Assembly (NCBI GenBank): GCA_946902985.2
Contig: CAMPQE020000052.1
Location: forward strand, 496,001-560,000
Reading direction: 5' to 3'
DNA from: Meconema thalassinum
Lineage: Eukaryota; Arthropoda; Insecta; Orthoptera; Tettigoniidae
DNA: 64,000 nt
Position 1 is the first letter of the stretch, and every line of letters begins with the position of its first letter. This document shows positions 35,590 to 46,287 of this stretch, piece by piece. Below the pieces are notes generated by a model. That model searched no databases, was not told the DNA's origin, and was given only the letters and a program-made list of their open reading frames with translations. The position numbers and the translations under genes are program-made.

Positions 35590-36462
35590 CACCTTGCCTT
35601 TTTAATCTGTATGCAGAACACATTATGAGGAATGTGGGGTTAGATGAAGATGAAACAGGAATCAAAATAGCTGGGAAAATATAAACATCCTGAGATATAG
35701 AGATGACACAATCCAGATGGCTGAGACTGAACAAGATTTAAAAATCTCTTGCTGAAAGTGATGGAGGAAAGTTCAAAGGCTGGACTAATGTTGAATGTCG
35801 AGAAAACAAAAATTATGACAACTACAACTGTCAATTCATGGCAAGTAGGAGGAGAAAAAATGGAGATAGTCTCTGTTTATAACTATCTTGGCTCACAGAT
35901 TTCTGCTGCTGTTGACTGCAGCCATGAAATAAAAAGACGATTGCTACTTGGTAGACAGGCATTTTCAAATCTGGACAATATCTGAAGGAGTAGAGGCATA
36001 ACATTAACAACAAAGATCCGTATAGTAAGGGCTATGGTTTCTCCAGTTGTGGTGTACGGATGTGAGACCTGGACCATAAGAAAAGCTGAACGCCGTAAAG
36101 TAAATTCCTTCGAATTATGGTGTTGGAGAAAAGTTCTGAGAGTTCCATGGACTGCGAAGAGAACAAATAAGAAGTCAGTTTTACAGCAAATTAAGCCTGA
36201 GTGCTTCTTGGAGGGCTTAATCCTGAAACAAAAACTGGGCTACTTTGGACACATCATGAGAAGACATAATTCATTAGAGAAGACCTTAGTGCCGGGGAAG
36301 ATAGAAAGCACAAGGAGAAGAGGGAGGCAAAGAATGAGATGGATGGATGGCATCACAGAAGCACTAAATTCCAGCTTGGAAATCTTAGGGAGGCAGTGCA
36401 GGACAGAAGACATTGGCGTACCTGAGTACATTGGGTCACGGAGAGTCGGAATCGACTAAGCG
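35590..36462 (+). mobile_element. RTE/BovB-like LINE 3' fragment
   Basis: Broken frames give the end of the RT ('LMLNVEKTKIM', 'VYNYLGSQISA'), then a long C-terminal frame (36,034-36,459). That frame has 'VVVYGCETWTIRKAERRKV', 'KLGYFGHIMRRHNSLEKTL' and 'RRGRQRMRWMDGI' and ends 'SRRVGID'. This C-terminus is characteristic of the RTE-BovB group. The catalytic RT core is missing, so this is a 5'-truncated copy. A TGA at about 35,983 and shifts near 35,750 break the rest. Confidence 0.85.
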
Positions 36463-36490
36463 AATAAAGAGAGAGTGAGAATGTTCTTTT

Positions 36491-37815
36491 ATGCTCGACG
36501 ATGTCGAAATGTAAATATTATTATGTCAGAAAACTGTATCAGAACGAGGGTCATTGTAACACTATTTTTCATTATGATACAGTTTCTCCCACCAATCAGA
36601 GCTCAAGAAACAGTTGTATGACCAATTAGGTATGGATTGCATCGCACCTGCGCTGACTTCCACGGCCTCATAATTTAAATTTCACTGCGTGACTAGTGTC
36701 GTAGTGGAGTAATCGAGGAGGCCATGCGTCCCACGCGCTCTGTTCAGAACATAAAACTGGCGAAATCTTGACAGATATTTATGAATATTTATGTTCGAAC
36801 AAAAAATAGTTATATTTATCGTCGAACATAAACAGTCGTATGCAACTCGCCTATAATGGTAATTAAGACACTCGTATGCCACTCGTGTTTTAATAATTGC
36901 CATTATACGCTCGTTGCATAATGTACTATTTTTATAATGTTGTTAAATAATAGTACATTATGCAACGAGCCTATAATGGCAATAATTAAAACACTCGTAT
37001 GGAAATTATAAAACTTGCTACGCTCGTTTTATAAACATACTCGTGTCTTAATTACCATTATAGGCGAGTTGCATACGACTGTTTATGTTCGACGATAATT
37101 ATAACTTTATTATATTTTTTAACATAAATATTCATAAATATCTGTGGGATTCAGTAACTTCAGTTAGTTAACAGAGCATGCTGGATGGTTTGCTGACTGA
37201 ACAGAGCGCATGCGTGGGTCAAAGAATTTCGAAAGCAGAGACCATTTACTTTGATTGGCAATACAATTGTTTACAGCCTGCATGATGTCTAGTGCCGATC
37301 AGAACTAGCATTCACTAATATTGTCACCGAAGTCGTTTGAAAGCAAAGCGCTGTGTAGAAATTGGCGTTGGGGATATTAAGGTACAGTGCTATTTCGTGT
37401 CTCATATTCGCCAGTTTATTTACGCGAACATATGGGACGGCGCACTTTCCATGTCGGTAATATATGTAGAAGGATGCTGTGTTGCTAACTTCTGGACGTA
37501 GATAAATACATTTCTTGCATATATCATAGTATTTTCTTGTTACCGTAAAGGTTCGAGCTGATTTTGTCTTTGTGTTTGGGATTGTAACTACAATGGCTGA
37601 TCCGATATCCAATTTGAACTTTCAAATCATGTAATTCATGTCCGACATGTTGGATTTTGAGCGCATGCACGAAGCTATCCTCACCTAATTGGTCAATGAA
37701 TGAGCTCTGATAGGCTGGAGAAACTGTTTCATAATGAAGAATAGTGTTATAATGACCCGTATTATGATACAGTTTTCTGACATAATAATATTTGCATTTC
37801 GACATCGTCGAACAT
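36491..37815. mobile_element. Foldback element with long terminal and internal inverted repeats
   Basis: The outer arms (about 36,491-36,640 and 37,670-37,815) are imperfect inverted repeats beginning 'ATG[C/T]TCGACGATGTCGAAATG' and sharing 'tattattatgtcagaaaact'. The inner arms (about 36,771-36,930 and 36,948-37,145) pair over 'acagatatttatgaatattt' and 'cgtcgaacataaacagtcgt'. Nearest the centre are the perfect 17-base arms TTGCATAATGTACTATT and its complement. The right half is longer because it holds a decayed tyrosine-recombinase-like frame (37,289-37,612). The element looks like a transposon or a large MITE-like derivative; superfamily unknown. Confidence 0.8.
37289..37612 (-). pseudogene. 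Tyrosine-recombinase-like C-terminal fragment (Crypton-type?)
   Basis: The 107-residue frame includes 'YYRHGKCAVPYVRVNKLAN', 'IALYLNIPN' and 'FYTALCFQTTSVTILVNAS'. These follow the order of a family of insect tyrosine recombinases, in which the segment normally reads 'YTGHCFRRTSATLLxxAG', giving the catalytic H-x-x-R. Here the His and the Arg of that box are replaced (ALCFQ), so the protein would be inactive. The upstream catalytic Arg and the downstream Tyr are not in the frame. The assignment is from motif memory. Confidence 0.65.
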
Positions 37816-37894
37816 CAATACATTTTTATCATTGATAGGCCTACAACTTGCTTTATTTTAGACTATTGTAATAATAACAACATTCATGCAAGGT

Positions 37895-37955
37895 CGTAGC
37901 CTGCCTGGCCGTGCGACAAGAGACGCGGGTTCGATCCCGATTATGGTGACATTTT
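37895..37955 (+). mobile_element. tRNA-like SINE head fragment
   Basis: It reads 'gtagcctgcctggccgtgcg' followed by 'cgcgggttcgatcccgatta', an A-box-like and a B-box-like motif in tRNA spacing. No acceptor stem pairs well, so a functional tRNA is unlikely. Confidence 0.5.
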
Positions 37956-38315
37956 CAAGTCTTACCAGTACGTTAATGGGTTGATTTTGTCCACATGATA
38001 AATACCCTCAATTGCATCAGTAGACTAGCCGCCATTTTTCGAAAATCTATCAGCCATGAGTAATTTTGAAATTTGGAGAAAAGATTACTTCTATTCGTAT
38101 CCATCTGCAGAAATGCCATACTTAGCAAGATTATATTATATGTGCAAGTATTTACACATAATCCAGAATATAAATGCGAATATCTTATAACGGCAACCAG
38201 TTGAAAGACTACCGACGGACCAAAATCGACTACGATGTTCGATGCCAGTAGCCTATTCATATTCTCAAGCGTTATTTTGCACTGATGCACAACGCAATGT
38301 ACTTAAACTTTCTTT

Positions 38316-38520
38316 GGTACACCAGGGTCTGCGAGACCCTGTGCATCTTTTGTTCGCTCGGCGCATGCGCGCTCTGTGATTTCCTGTGATGAGAGGCTTA
38401 TGACAATTCAGTACGAGCGTGACTCTTGAAGGGAGAGTACGTTTTATTATTGTAAAGAAAAATACTTTCGCGCAGCATTTTTAAAACTTGTTGACAGGTT
38501 CTTGGAGACCCTGGTGTACC
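38316..38520. repeat. 205-bp inverted repeat with internal hairpin, possible piggyBac-type terminus
   Basis: GGTACACCAGGGTCT (38,316-38,330) is the perfect reverse complement of 38,506-38,520. Next to the left arm AGGGTCT-GCG-AGACCCT forms a 7-bp-stem hairpin (38,324-38,340). A TTAA lies at 38,303-38,306, just outside. As the piggyBac transposase remnant starts about 70 bp to the right, these could be its terminal and subterminal repeats. The 3' counterpart was not found near 43.9 kb. Confidence 0.55.
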
Positions 38521-38589
38521 GACGGCGTGACTTTTTAATTCATACCTTTAGCTAACTATGCCAAATTAAATTCCAGTGAGCTGTGTAAA

Positions 38590-39541
38590 ATGGCGTCAAT
38601 AAGTACAATTTCTGAATGCTTATTGTAAACATCGGAATGTTTGGGAGAATTGGAACATTGTGATGGAGGAACATATTTTTCGCTTGATCCTGAAAGTGGA
38701 GAAGAAAATAACTGTGCAGAATTTGCTGAAGTCAGTGCCAGTAAATAATCTTCTGAAGAAGCAACTGACAGTGCGTCTGAAATACCTCTTGGCCCATCTA
38801 TTAAAAGTAAAACTGTGGAGCTGCCACCCACCGACTAGACGAGGAAGATAACATCGCGACTCAGGTGAGGCAAAGCATGAGTCTTGGAGACCACTAATCA
38901 GTGACGAAATCATACAAGACATTACTAACAGAACAAACGAGGAGATCCAATGATTCTGAACATAGCTTCGTCAAGCTTACTGACCAAATTGAAGTAAGTG
39001 CAATGCTGGGTTTGCTTCATGGGACGGGAGTACTAAAAGCTTGCAAAACAAATCTTGATGAACTGTGGTCCGATTATTTTGGTATAGATATATTTAGGGC
39101 AGCAATAAGTCTCAAACCTTTTCGGTTCCTGTGATGTTGTCTAAGATTTGATGATAAAGCAACCAGAAATGAGAGACGGATGACTGACATCGGAATGTGA
39201 GGGAGAATTGGAACATTGTGATGGAGGAACATATTTTTCGCTTGATCCTGAAAGTGAAGAAGAAAATTCTGCCTGCAAACAGTACTATTGCCGTCACGAA
39301 TACCTTACAATTGATGAGCAACGAGTTAGTTTTCAGGGTAGATGCCCGTTTAAAGTATACATGTCCAATAATCCGGGCAAATATTTTATGATTTTTTTTA
39401 TGATGAACGACAGTAAGACCTACTATATATTGGTGGTGTACTTATGGAACAAAATGAATCTGTTCCTGAATATTATGAATGAAATATTTATTGCAGCAAA
39501 ATAGCCAGAGAAAATACAGAATACATCTGAAAATAATATCT
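38590..39541 (+). pseudogene. piggyBac-like transposase, N-terminal half (DDE_Tnp_1_7 family)
   Basis: It moves TTAA-targeting DNA transposons. Here it is broken into frames. An acidic N-terminus with a possible ATG at 38,590 comes first. The family-typical 'AMLGLLHGTGVLKACKTNLD', 'RAAISLKPFRFL' and 'LRFDDKATRNERRMTD' follow (about 38,990-39,185). Next comes 'YLTIDEQRVSFQGRCPFKVY', with the first catalytic Asp, and 'MMNDSKTYYI', with the second Asp. Then, after a frame shift, 'ESVPEYY' and 'YCSKIAREN' appear. Reading stops at about 39,541, at a point expected to read 'NIT-DNW', where a LINE has inserted. The rest resumes at 43,090. Multiple stops disable it. Confidence 0.85.
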
Positions 39542-42500
39542 AATCACTACACAGTTTCGTTAGTGATATTAGTATTTTTTGCACATATTCGCATGATATC
39601 GGGAACATTGATTGTGACATAATTCACACACACAGTCCTCATTTGGGTTGTGAAATCTTTTGTTGGTGCATAGCTTGTAGTGAAACCCGTGTACTGCAAA
39701 TCGTGTGATGGCGTGTCTCAGTTTATAGTTGGCCTGTCTCCAGTTTTGTGTCAGTATGATGTCTGTTGTATAGAACTCTGTCCAAATGTTGTTCCTTTCT
39801 TCAAGTAATATTTGAAAGGTTTTCTCATATGCCTTTGTGTTTGGAAGATGCAACTGCAACCTCATATCTTCTATGAAGAAGTTCTCACTAAGCATAATAT
39901 AAGTCAGTCTTGATGGAGCTGTTATTCCTATTCCCAGCACTCTTTTCATGTAGCGGGCATTGATTTTTTCTAGTGTTAAGAGGTCTGTGACAGTAAGACT
40001 ATCCCATGTAATGTTGAGTCCGTAGGTAGATATAGGCATTATTACAGCTTGGAAGAGAATCATTCCACGTTAGGTCGAGAGTTGTTGCAGATGATTGATG
40101 CTATATGTTGATTTTATTCCAGCAGCTGCTCTTTCTAGCACATGTATTCTGAATGACGTCAGTGTGGTTTTCTAGGGTATTTAAATTTTGAAGCAACTTC
40201 CAATGGTCCATTGTGTAGTGTCAGAGTGTTCTTTGGTGTTTTTTATTCCCTCCTTTCCGGAAGGTCATCTGTTTGGTTTCCTGTAGATTTATTTGTAGGC
40301 CATTTGTGACTGTCCATATTTCGAATTTTTGCAGCAATTCTTGCAGTTCATTTTTATCTGATGATCCCTGAACCATGTCGTTGGCGTACAATACCAGGGC
40401 AGTTGAGGTGTTTTCGATGGTTAAGGTGATATCTGTTGTCATAATATTAAAGAGTGCAGGACTCATAGGGTCCCCTTGAAGAACTCCATTGGTCTGTATC
40501 AATTTCTTCGATTATGTGACTCCATCGTTTATTTGGATGTAGTTATGACTCAACATATCCATTATTATTCTTGCAAGTGGATCAGTCTCTCCGATCATCT
40601 GCCTGAGTTTGTGGAGAAGTGTCTGCCTGTCTATATTGTCGAAAGCTTTCTTATAGTCAATGAAGACAGCATGATATTTCTTTCCAGCGTGTCTTAGGGC
40701 GTCTTGTGCTTGTTCTATCAGGTGAGTGATTGCATGTTGGGTGCTTCTCCCTTTCCGCAAACCAAAACTGATTTTCTGGGAGTGCTGAGTCTATAATTTC
40801 CACGAGTCTATTTGTTAACATATTGGAGAACACATTGAAGATCACATTTTCAATTGCTATGCCTCGGTATGAGTCTGCGTCATTGACGTCACCTTTCCCC
40901 TTAAAATGGACTTTAATCGTCGAGTTTCTCCAGGCTTCTGGGATTTTTAGCCTATTTTCAATTTTGAAAATAAAAAATAGGCTTATGAGATCACCTTTTG
41001 TCCGTGTGTGTGTGCGTGTGTGTGTGTGTGTGTGTGTGAGGTGTGTGCGTGTGTGTGTGTCCCTAACAACTTTTAAACGGCTGGAGCGATTTCAATGAAA
41101 CTCGGTAAGTTCGTAGCACTATTCCGGGTGACCTCGACCGTGCCCTTCAAATTTTGTTACGTCTCACCAATCCAACATGGCGTCTGTGCGAAGTATTTCA
41201 CCAGCATTTAATATCTCCAAAACTATTACCGATATCACACTGGAATTTATAACGGTGTTAAAGGGAACTACTAGAAGTTCATCTATGTGACTTTTGAAAA
41301 ACTGGTAACTACAAAACCAACATGGCGGCCTCGCCAATTTGCGACTTTTAAATAGACGTTTCTCGCGATTTAACCAACCAAACGCAATAACACTTGGCAC
41401 AGTATATGTTCATACACATTGTAATGCACCGACATATAACTTCGTTCAATTGTTTGCATAACCACAAGATGGCGGATGTGCGAAATATTTCACCGGCATT
41501 CTAAATCTCTGAACCTATTACCGGTATCACCGTGAAATTTTGTACGGAGATAAAGGGCACTACTGGAAGATCACCTATACGACTTTCAAAATCCGGTTAA
41601 CTACAAAACGAACATGGCGGCCAAGCAAATTTGAAAATTTTAAATAGACCTTTCTCGCGATTTAATGTTCCTAACGCAATGGAATCTGGTACAGAGAATG
41701 TTTGTACGCATTGTAATGCACTGGTATCTAATTTAGTTCAATTGTTTACATAACCTCAAGATGGCGGCTGTGCGAATTTTAAAATTAAGTTTTTATTTCT
41801 TGTGTCATAATCATGCGATCGAAGTGAAAGTTTGAATAACGAACCTACGCAATAATTTTCCTTTAATGGTACATGACTCTATGGCCTATAAATTTAACAA
41901 TCCAACATGGCGACCATCCGAAATATTTAGACGGCTCGGAATATCTACGAATCTATTATAGCAATCAAACTGATTTTTATGTTCATAGCGGCTATGAACT
42001 TAAGTTCACCTGTAGGACTTTCAATATTCTGGTGATCACAAATCCAACATGGTGGCGACGCGAAGTATAAATATTCACATGGACGTTTCTCGCAATTTAA
42101 CCATCCGAATGCAGTGAAACTTGGTACAGTAAATCCTTATACGAATGTTAATCCACTGGCATCTAATTTATTTCAATTGTTTCCATTACCACAAGATGGC
42201 AGCTGTGCGAAATTTTAAAATTTCCTTGTTACTTCTTGTGTCCTAATTATGCGATTGAAGTTTGAATGCTACACGTACTCAATAATCTTCATGTAACAGT
42301 GCATAATTCTAGGACCTACATATATAAAATCAAAGATGGCGACCATCCGAAATATTTAGTCAGTTCTCAATATCTACGAATCTATTACAGCAATCAAACT
42401 GAAATTTTGTATGTTCATAGAGGCAATTAACATAAGTAGGATATATGAAAATAGGCTGTATAGTTCTTCACGGAACTACTTGTTCCAATTATAATGCATT

Positions 42501-43089
42501 TGTTAAATATGTCTATCCAGTTGTCTTCCTTTAAGTGATAAGACTCCTTAAGGAGTTCGGCGCAAATGCCGTTAGGTCCTGGAGCCTTTTGTTGTTGTTG
42601 TTATTGCTTGTTTTATTTCTTCTTTGGTTATTGCAGGGGGTAGTTCTGTTATTTCCTCTGTAGGGGCTTCATATGCAGTCTTCTTGTGCTGGTGGTTGAG
42701 TGTGTTTACGAAATGGTGTTCTCCTGTTTCTATTGGTATTTCTGTCGTGGGTTGTTTGAATACTATGCTCGCAACTTATATGCGCCAGTGCATGGATCAA
42801 GAAGAAATTTAACGTACTGATATCGCGCCAGGAGATGGCAGTTGGGTTTGAACTGCAGAGGTCTTCCCGCTCACTGCGTATCGCATATTCCAAAAATATT
42901 CAGTCACTACTTGCTTCACTCACTTAGCACATTCCTTCTTTCACTGGCTGCGTTTCGTCCACTGCAATAGTAACCATTGACATGCGGGGAGCCGATATAT
43001 TTAAGTTTGGAATAGGCGGACCGCGCATGTGTACTGCAAGACCCCCCCCGCACCCCGTCGCAGCGTGTTCAACTGCCGCGATGACAGTA
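39542..43089 (-). mobile_element. LINE inserted in the piggyBac remnant, itself split by a Helentron-like element
   Basis: On the minus strand the LINE text runs from about 42,780 ('ITKEEIKQAI', then 'KAPGPNGICAELLKE') to 42,484. It resumes at 40,945 in the same frame ('CIIIG' joined to 'IPEAW'). The RT boxes follow: 'FIDYKKAFDNI' (about 40,655), 'GVLQGDPMSPALFN' (about 40,485) and 'LVLYANDMV' (about 40,390), where the usual YADD is YAND, so the second catalytic Asp neighbour is lost. The C-terminal frame (40,063-39,569) ends with a Cys/His cluster 'CVCELCHNQC..YHANMC'. Only about 30 bp of 3' UTR remain. The part between 42,830 and 43,089 is not recognised. Confidence 0.8.
40945..42483 (+). 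mobile_element. Helentron-like non-autonomous element inside the LINE
   Basis: The 5' AGCCTATTTTC (40,949-40,959) is matched by GAAAATAGGCT at 42,447-42,457, some 25 bp before the 3' end. There a TAGTTC-TTCACG-GAACTA hairpin stands (42,461-42,478), followed by CTTGT. Near the 5' end AGCCTATTTT/AAATAGGCT also form a hairpin. A TG-rich tract follows at 41,000-41,060, then several degenerate internal repeats each with a (C)AA[CG]ATGGCGGC-like motif. Removing the element restores the LINE reading frame across a TT dinucleotide, the insertion preference known for Helentrons. It encodes no protein. Confidence 0.75.
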
Positions 43090-43889
43090 CTATAATTGGT
43101 TCTCATCTGTACCTATTGGTGATAGAATGCTGAAGGAGTACCAGCTTACAACTCTTGGAACTTTGAGAAAGTACTAAAAGGAGTAGCTTCCCAATTTTCT
43201 GACAAAAGACCTACAGGAACAGCACTGTTTTCATTCAACATGGAGAAATCATTACTGTCCTTTCCTCCACATAACAAAAAATATATAGTGCTGCTACTTT
43301 CATCTATGCACCGTGATGACTCTGTGGATGAATACTCTGTGAAGCCCACAATGATAATGACTTATAACACGACTCAAGGTGGCACGGATACCTATGACAA
43401 GTTGTGTAACACCTACACTGTAGCAAGAGGAACTAACAGGTGACCGCTTCGCTTCAGGTTTGCTCTCATGGATCACGCCAGCATTAATGCAATGATACTG
43501 CTCGTCCTGACCAATCCTGAGTGGAAGAATAACCCAAAGAAGATGAGACGGGTATTCTTGAAAACTCTTACGCAAGAGTTATGCCAAGAACACCTACAGA
43601 AAAGAATTCACATGCCTGGAATGCAAGCCCACATGAAGTCAAGAATTCGTCAGGTTCTTAGAAAGGATGTGTCGACCAGTGGAGTGTCAGAAGTATCAAA
43701 GAGAAGAAGAAGATGTTACTTCTGCCCCTGTGCAACACGATTTTTCAGCTATCAAGCCGTATTGCCTAGAGCACCGGAGAAACGTCTGTGTGGAATGGGA
43801 CATAGAAGCACGTACAGTTCGGAGTGTCCTAGGCGAAACCCCACACAAGACACGGCACAAACCTAGAAGAATTACTCACTGGCCGTGAA
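43090..43889 (+). pseudogene. piggyBac-like transposase, C-terminal half
   Basis: The transposase resumes with 'NWFSSVPIGDRMLKEYQLTT' and 'LGTLRK' (about 43,093-43,165). After a shift it continues with 'YIVLLLSSMHRDD', 'YNTTQGGTDTYDKLCNTYTV' (the Asp in GGTDTYD being the third catalytic Asp) and 'ARGTNR'. A TGA at 43,441 stands where the family has Trp (TGG), followed by 'PLRF'. The C-terminal part 'FALMDHASINAMILL' to 'RRRCYFCPC' includes the start of the Cys-rich end, and frame shifts follow. The gap to the left half, 39,541 to 43,090, is filled by a LINE. Confidence 0.85.
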
Positions 43890-43959
43890 AGCCAATATAC
43901 CATTTCAGTTTTACATTACTTCTGATATCAACTTAAACGTTTGTGTGGTGATAGGTAAT

Positions 43960-44760
43960 ACCATGATAAGTGAATATAAAGAACCTGATACGTACAAACC
44001 CAACAGGGCAGCCAAGCAATTGTACGTTATTTAGAGTTTACTTGCGATTTAATCTGCTGAACGTAGTAAATCTGAGCGGTAAATTAATATACAAGATTAA
44101 TCCACTGGCATCTAACATAATTCAATTGTTTTCATATATTCAAGATGGCGGTTGTGGCAATCTTTATAATTGAGTTTTTTTGTGTCCTAATCGGGCGATC
44201 TTAGTGAAAGTTTGTATGATGAACCAAAGCAATAATTGTCATCTCCTGGTGCACAATTCTCTGGTATACATTTAGAATAAACCAATATGGTGATCATCCG
44301 AAATAATTTGCCGGTCCTCTATATCTGCGATTCTATTACAGCAAACGAACTGAAATTTTGTAAGTTGGAAGAGGCCATTAATGTAAATCCATCTACAGAA
44401 CTTTTGATAGCCTCGTGACCATAAAAGTAACATGGTGGCGACGCAAGATTTATCTATTTATATGGATATTTCTCACGAATTAATCATCCAGGAAATCTGA
44501 ATCACAGCGAGGTGTATCTTTATACAAGGCTGAATATATTGATATCTAATATAATTTAATTCGTATGAGGACTTAAAGTTGGCGGCTGTCCCAACTCTTT
44601 GAAACCACATATTTAATTCTCCTGTCTTAAGGAGTGATAGAAATGTAAATTGGTAAAATGAACGCTGGTTCACAATATTTCTAAATGACATTCTGTAGTG
44701 TGATAGAGATCTATTAGTCAAGTACATGCATGCGCAACTGTTTAAATCATGAGAAAAAAA
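43960..44760 (+). mobile_element. Old, end-less copy of the Helentron-like element
   Basis: Internal phrases such as 'cagggcagccaagcaattgt', 'cgatttaatctgctgaacg', 'tcaagatggcggttgtgg' and 'aatctttataattgagtttt' line up with 41,600-41,790 and 45,440-45,620, at lower similarity. Neither terminus is recognised. Confidence 0.6.
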
Positions 44761-44785
44761 TGAAGTAACTCTGCTGTCAAATTAT

Positions 44786-45884
44786 TTTTAGCCCATTTTC
44801 TTTTATGAAAAAAAAAATAGGCTTCTGAGTTCACCTATTGTCTGCGTGTCTGTCTGTGTGTGCGTGTGTGATTCGTGAGTGTGTGTGTGTGTCCCTAATA
44901 AAATATAAACGGCTGGAGCGATTTCAATGAAACTCGGTAAGCTTGTAGTACTATTCCGGACGACCCTGACCGTGTCCTTCAAATTTTGTTACGTCTTACC
45001 ATTCCAACATGGCGGCTGTGCGAAATATTTCACCGGCATACAATATCTCCGAAACTATTACAGATATCACCCTGGAATTTGGAGCGGTGATAAAGGGGAC
45101 TACTAAATGTTCACCAATGTGACTTTTGAAAACTTGGTAGCTACAAAACCAACTTGGCGGCCAAGCGAATTTGCGACTTTTAAATAGACGTTTCACGCGA
45201 TTTAACCAACCAAACGCAATGAAACTTGGCACAGTGTATGTCCTTACTCATTGTAATGCACCGACATATAACTTCGTTCAATTGTTTACATAACCTCAAG
45301 ATGGCGGCTGTGCGAAATATTTCATCGGCATTCCATATCTCTGAAACTATTACCGGTATCACCCTGAAATTTTGTACGGAGATAAAAGGCCCTACTGGAA
45401 GTTCATCTATGAGACTTTCAAAAACCGGTTAACTACAAAACGTACATGGCGGCCAAACGAATTTGAAAATTTTAAATGGACATTTCGCGCGATTTAATGA
45501 TCCGAACGCAATGAAACTTGGTAAAGCAAATGTTTATACACATTGTAATGCACTGGTATCTAATATAGCTCAATTGTTCAGTTAACCTCAAGATGGCGGC
45601 TGTGCGAATTTTAAAATTGAGTTTTTATTTCTTGTGACATAATCATGCGATCGAAGTGATAATTTGAATAATGAACCCACGCAATAATTTTCCTCAAATG
45701 GTACATGACTCTATGGCCTAAACATATAACAATCCAGCATGGCGACCATCGAAATATTTAGACGGTTCTCAATATCTACGAATCTATTGCAGCAATCAAA
45801 CTGAATTTTTTTATGTTGATATTGGCAATTAACATAAGTAGGATATATGAAAATAGGCTTTAGTTCTTCACGAAACTACTTGTT
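44786..45884 (+). mobile_element. Helentron-like non-autonomous element, nearly complete
   Basis: The copy begins TTTTAGCCCATTTTC and has GAAAATAGGCT at 45,849-45,859, then the hairpin TAGTTC-TTCACG-AAACTA (one stem mismatch) and CTTGTT. A TG-rich tract lies at 44,840-44,895. It aligns with 40,945-42,483 but lacks one stretch of the internal repeats. No coding sequence. Confidence 0.7.
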
Positions 45885-46287
45885 AATATTGTCAAATGAC
45901 CTTTCTGGTGATCTAATCATACGAGACAATTGAAACATTTGAGTGCGAATCATTTCTCAGAGGACTGAATAGAGAGATCTCATGATCAATTGTGTTTAAA
46001 AATTTCGAGATGGCATCAGTTCAACATTCTTATTTCATTTCTCGTAACCTATTCAAGCCATGGAGGAGATTGATGGGCTATTATAATAATCGTTATCAAA
46101 TGGCGCTAAATTCTGCAGCTACTTTTCGTAAAATATAGAAGTCAAGCATTTTACTTTTGTTTACTTCTTACGATATAAACTTTGTTTGAGCTCAAACTAT
46201 TGTTTCCTAAGACGTACTGAGAAATTCAATTTTCTAGCGAATTAGACCAAAGATTGGCAACACTGTTACTATGAAAGAACGTTCAAT
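45885..46287. other. No recognisable gene
   Basis: AT-rich sequence without motif-bearing frames. Confidence 0.3.
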
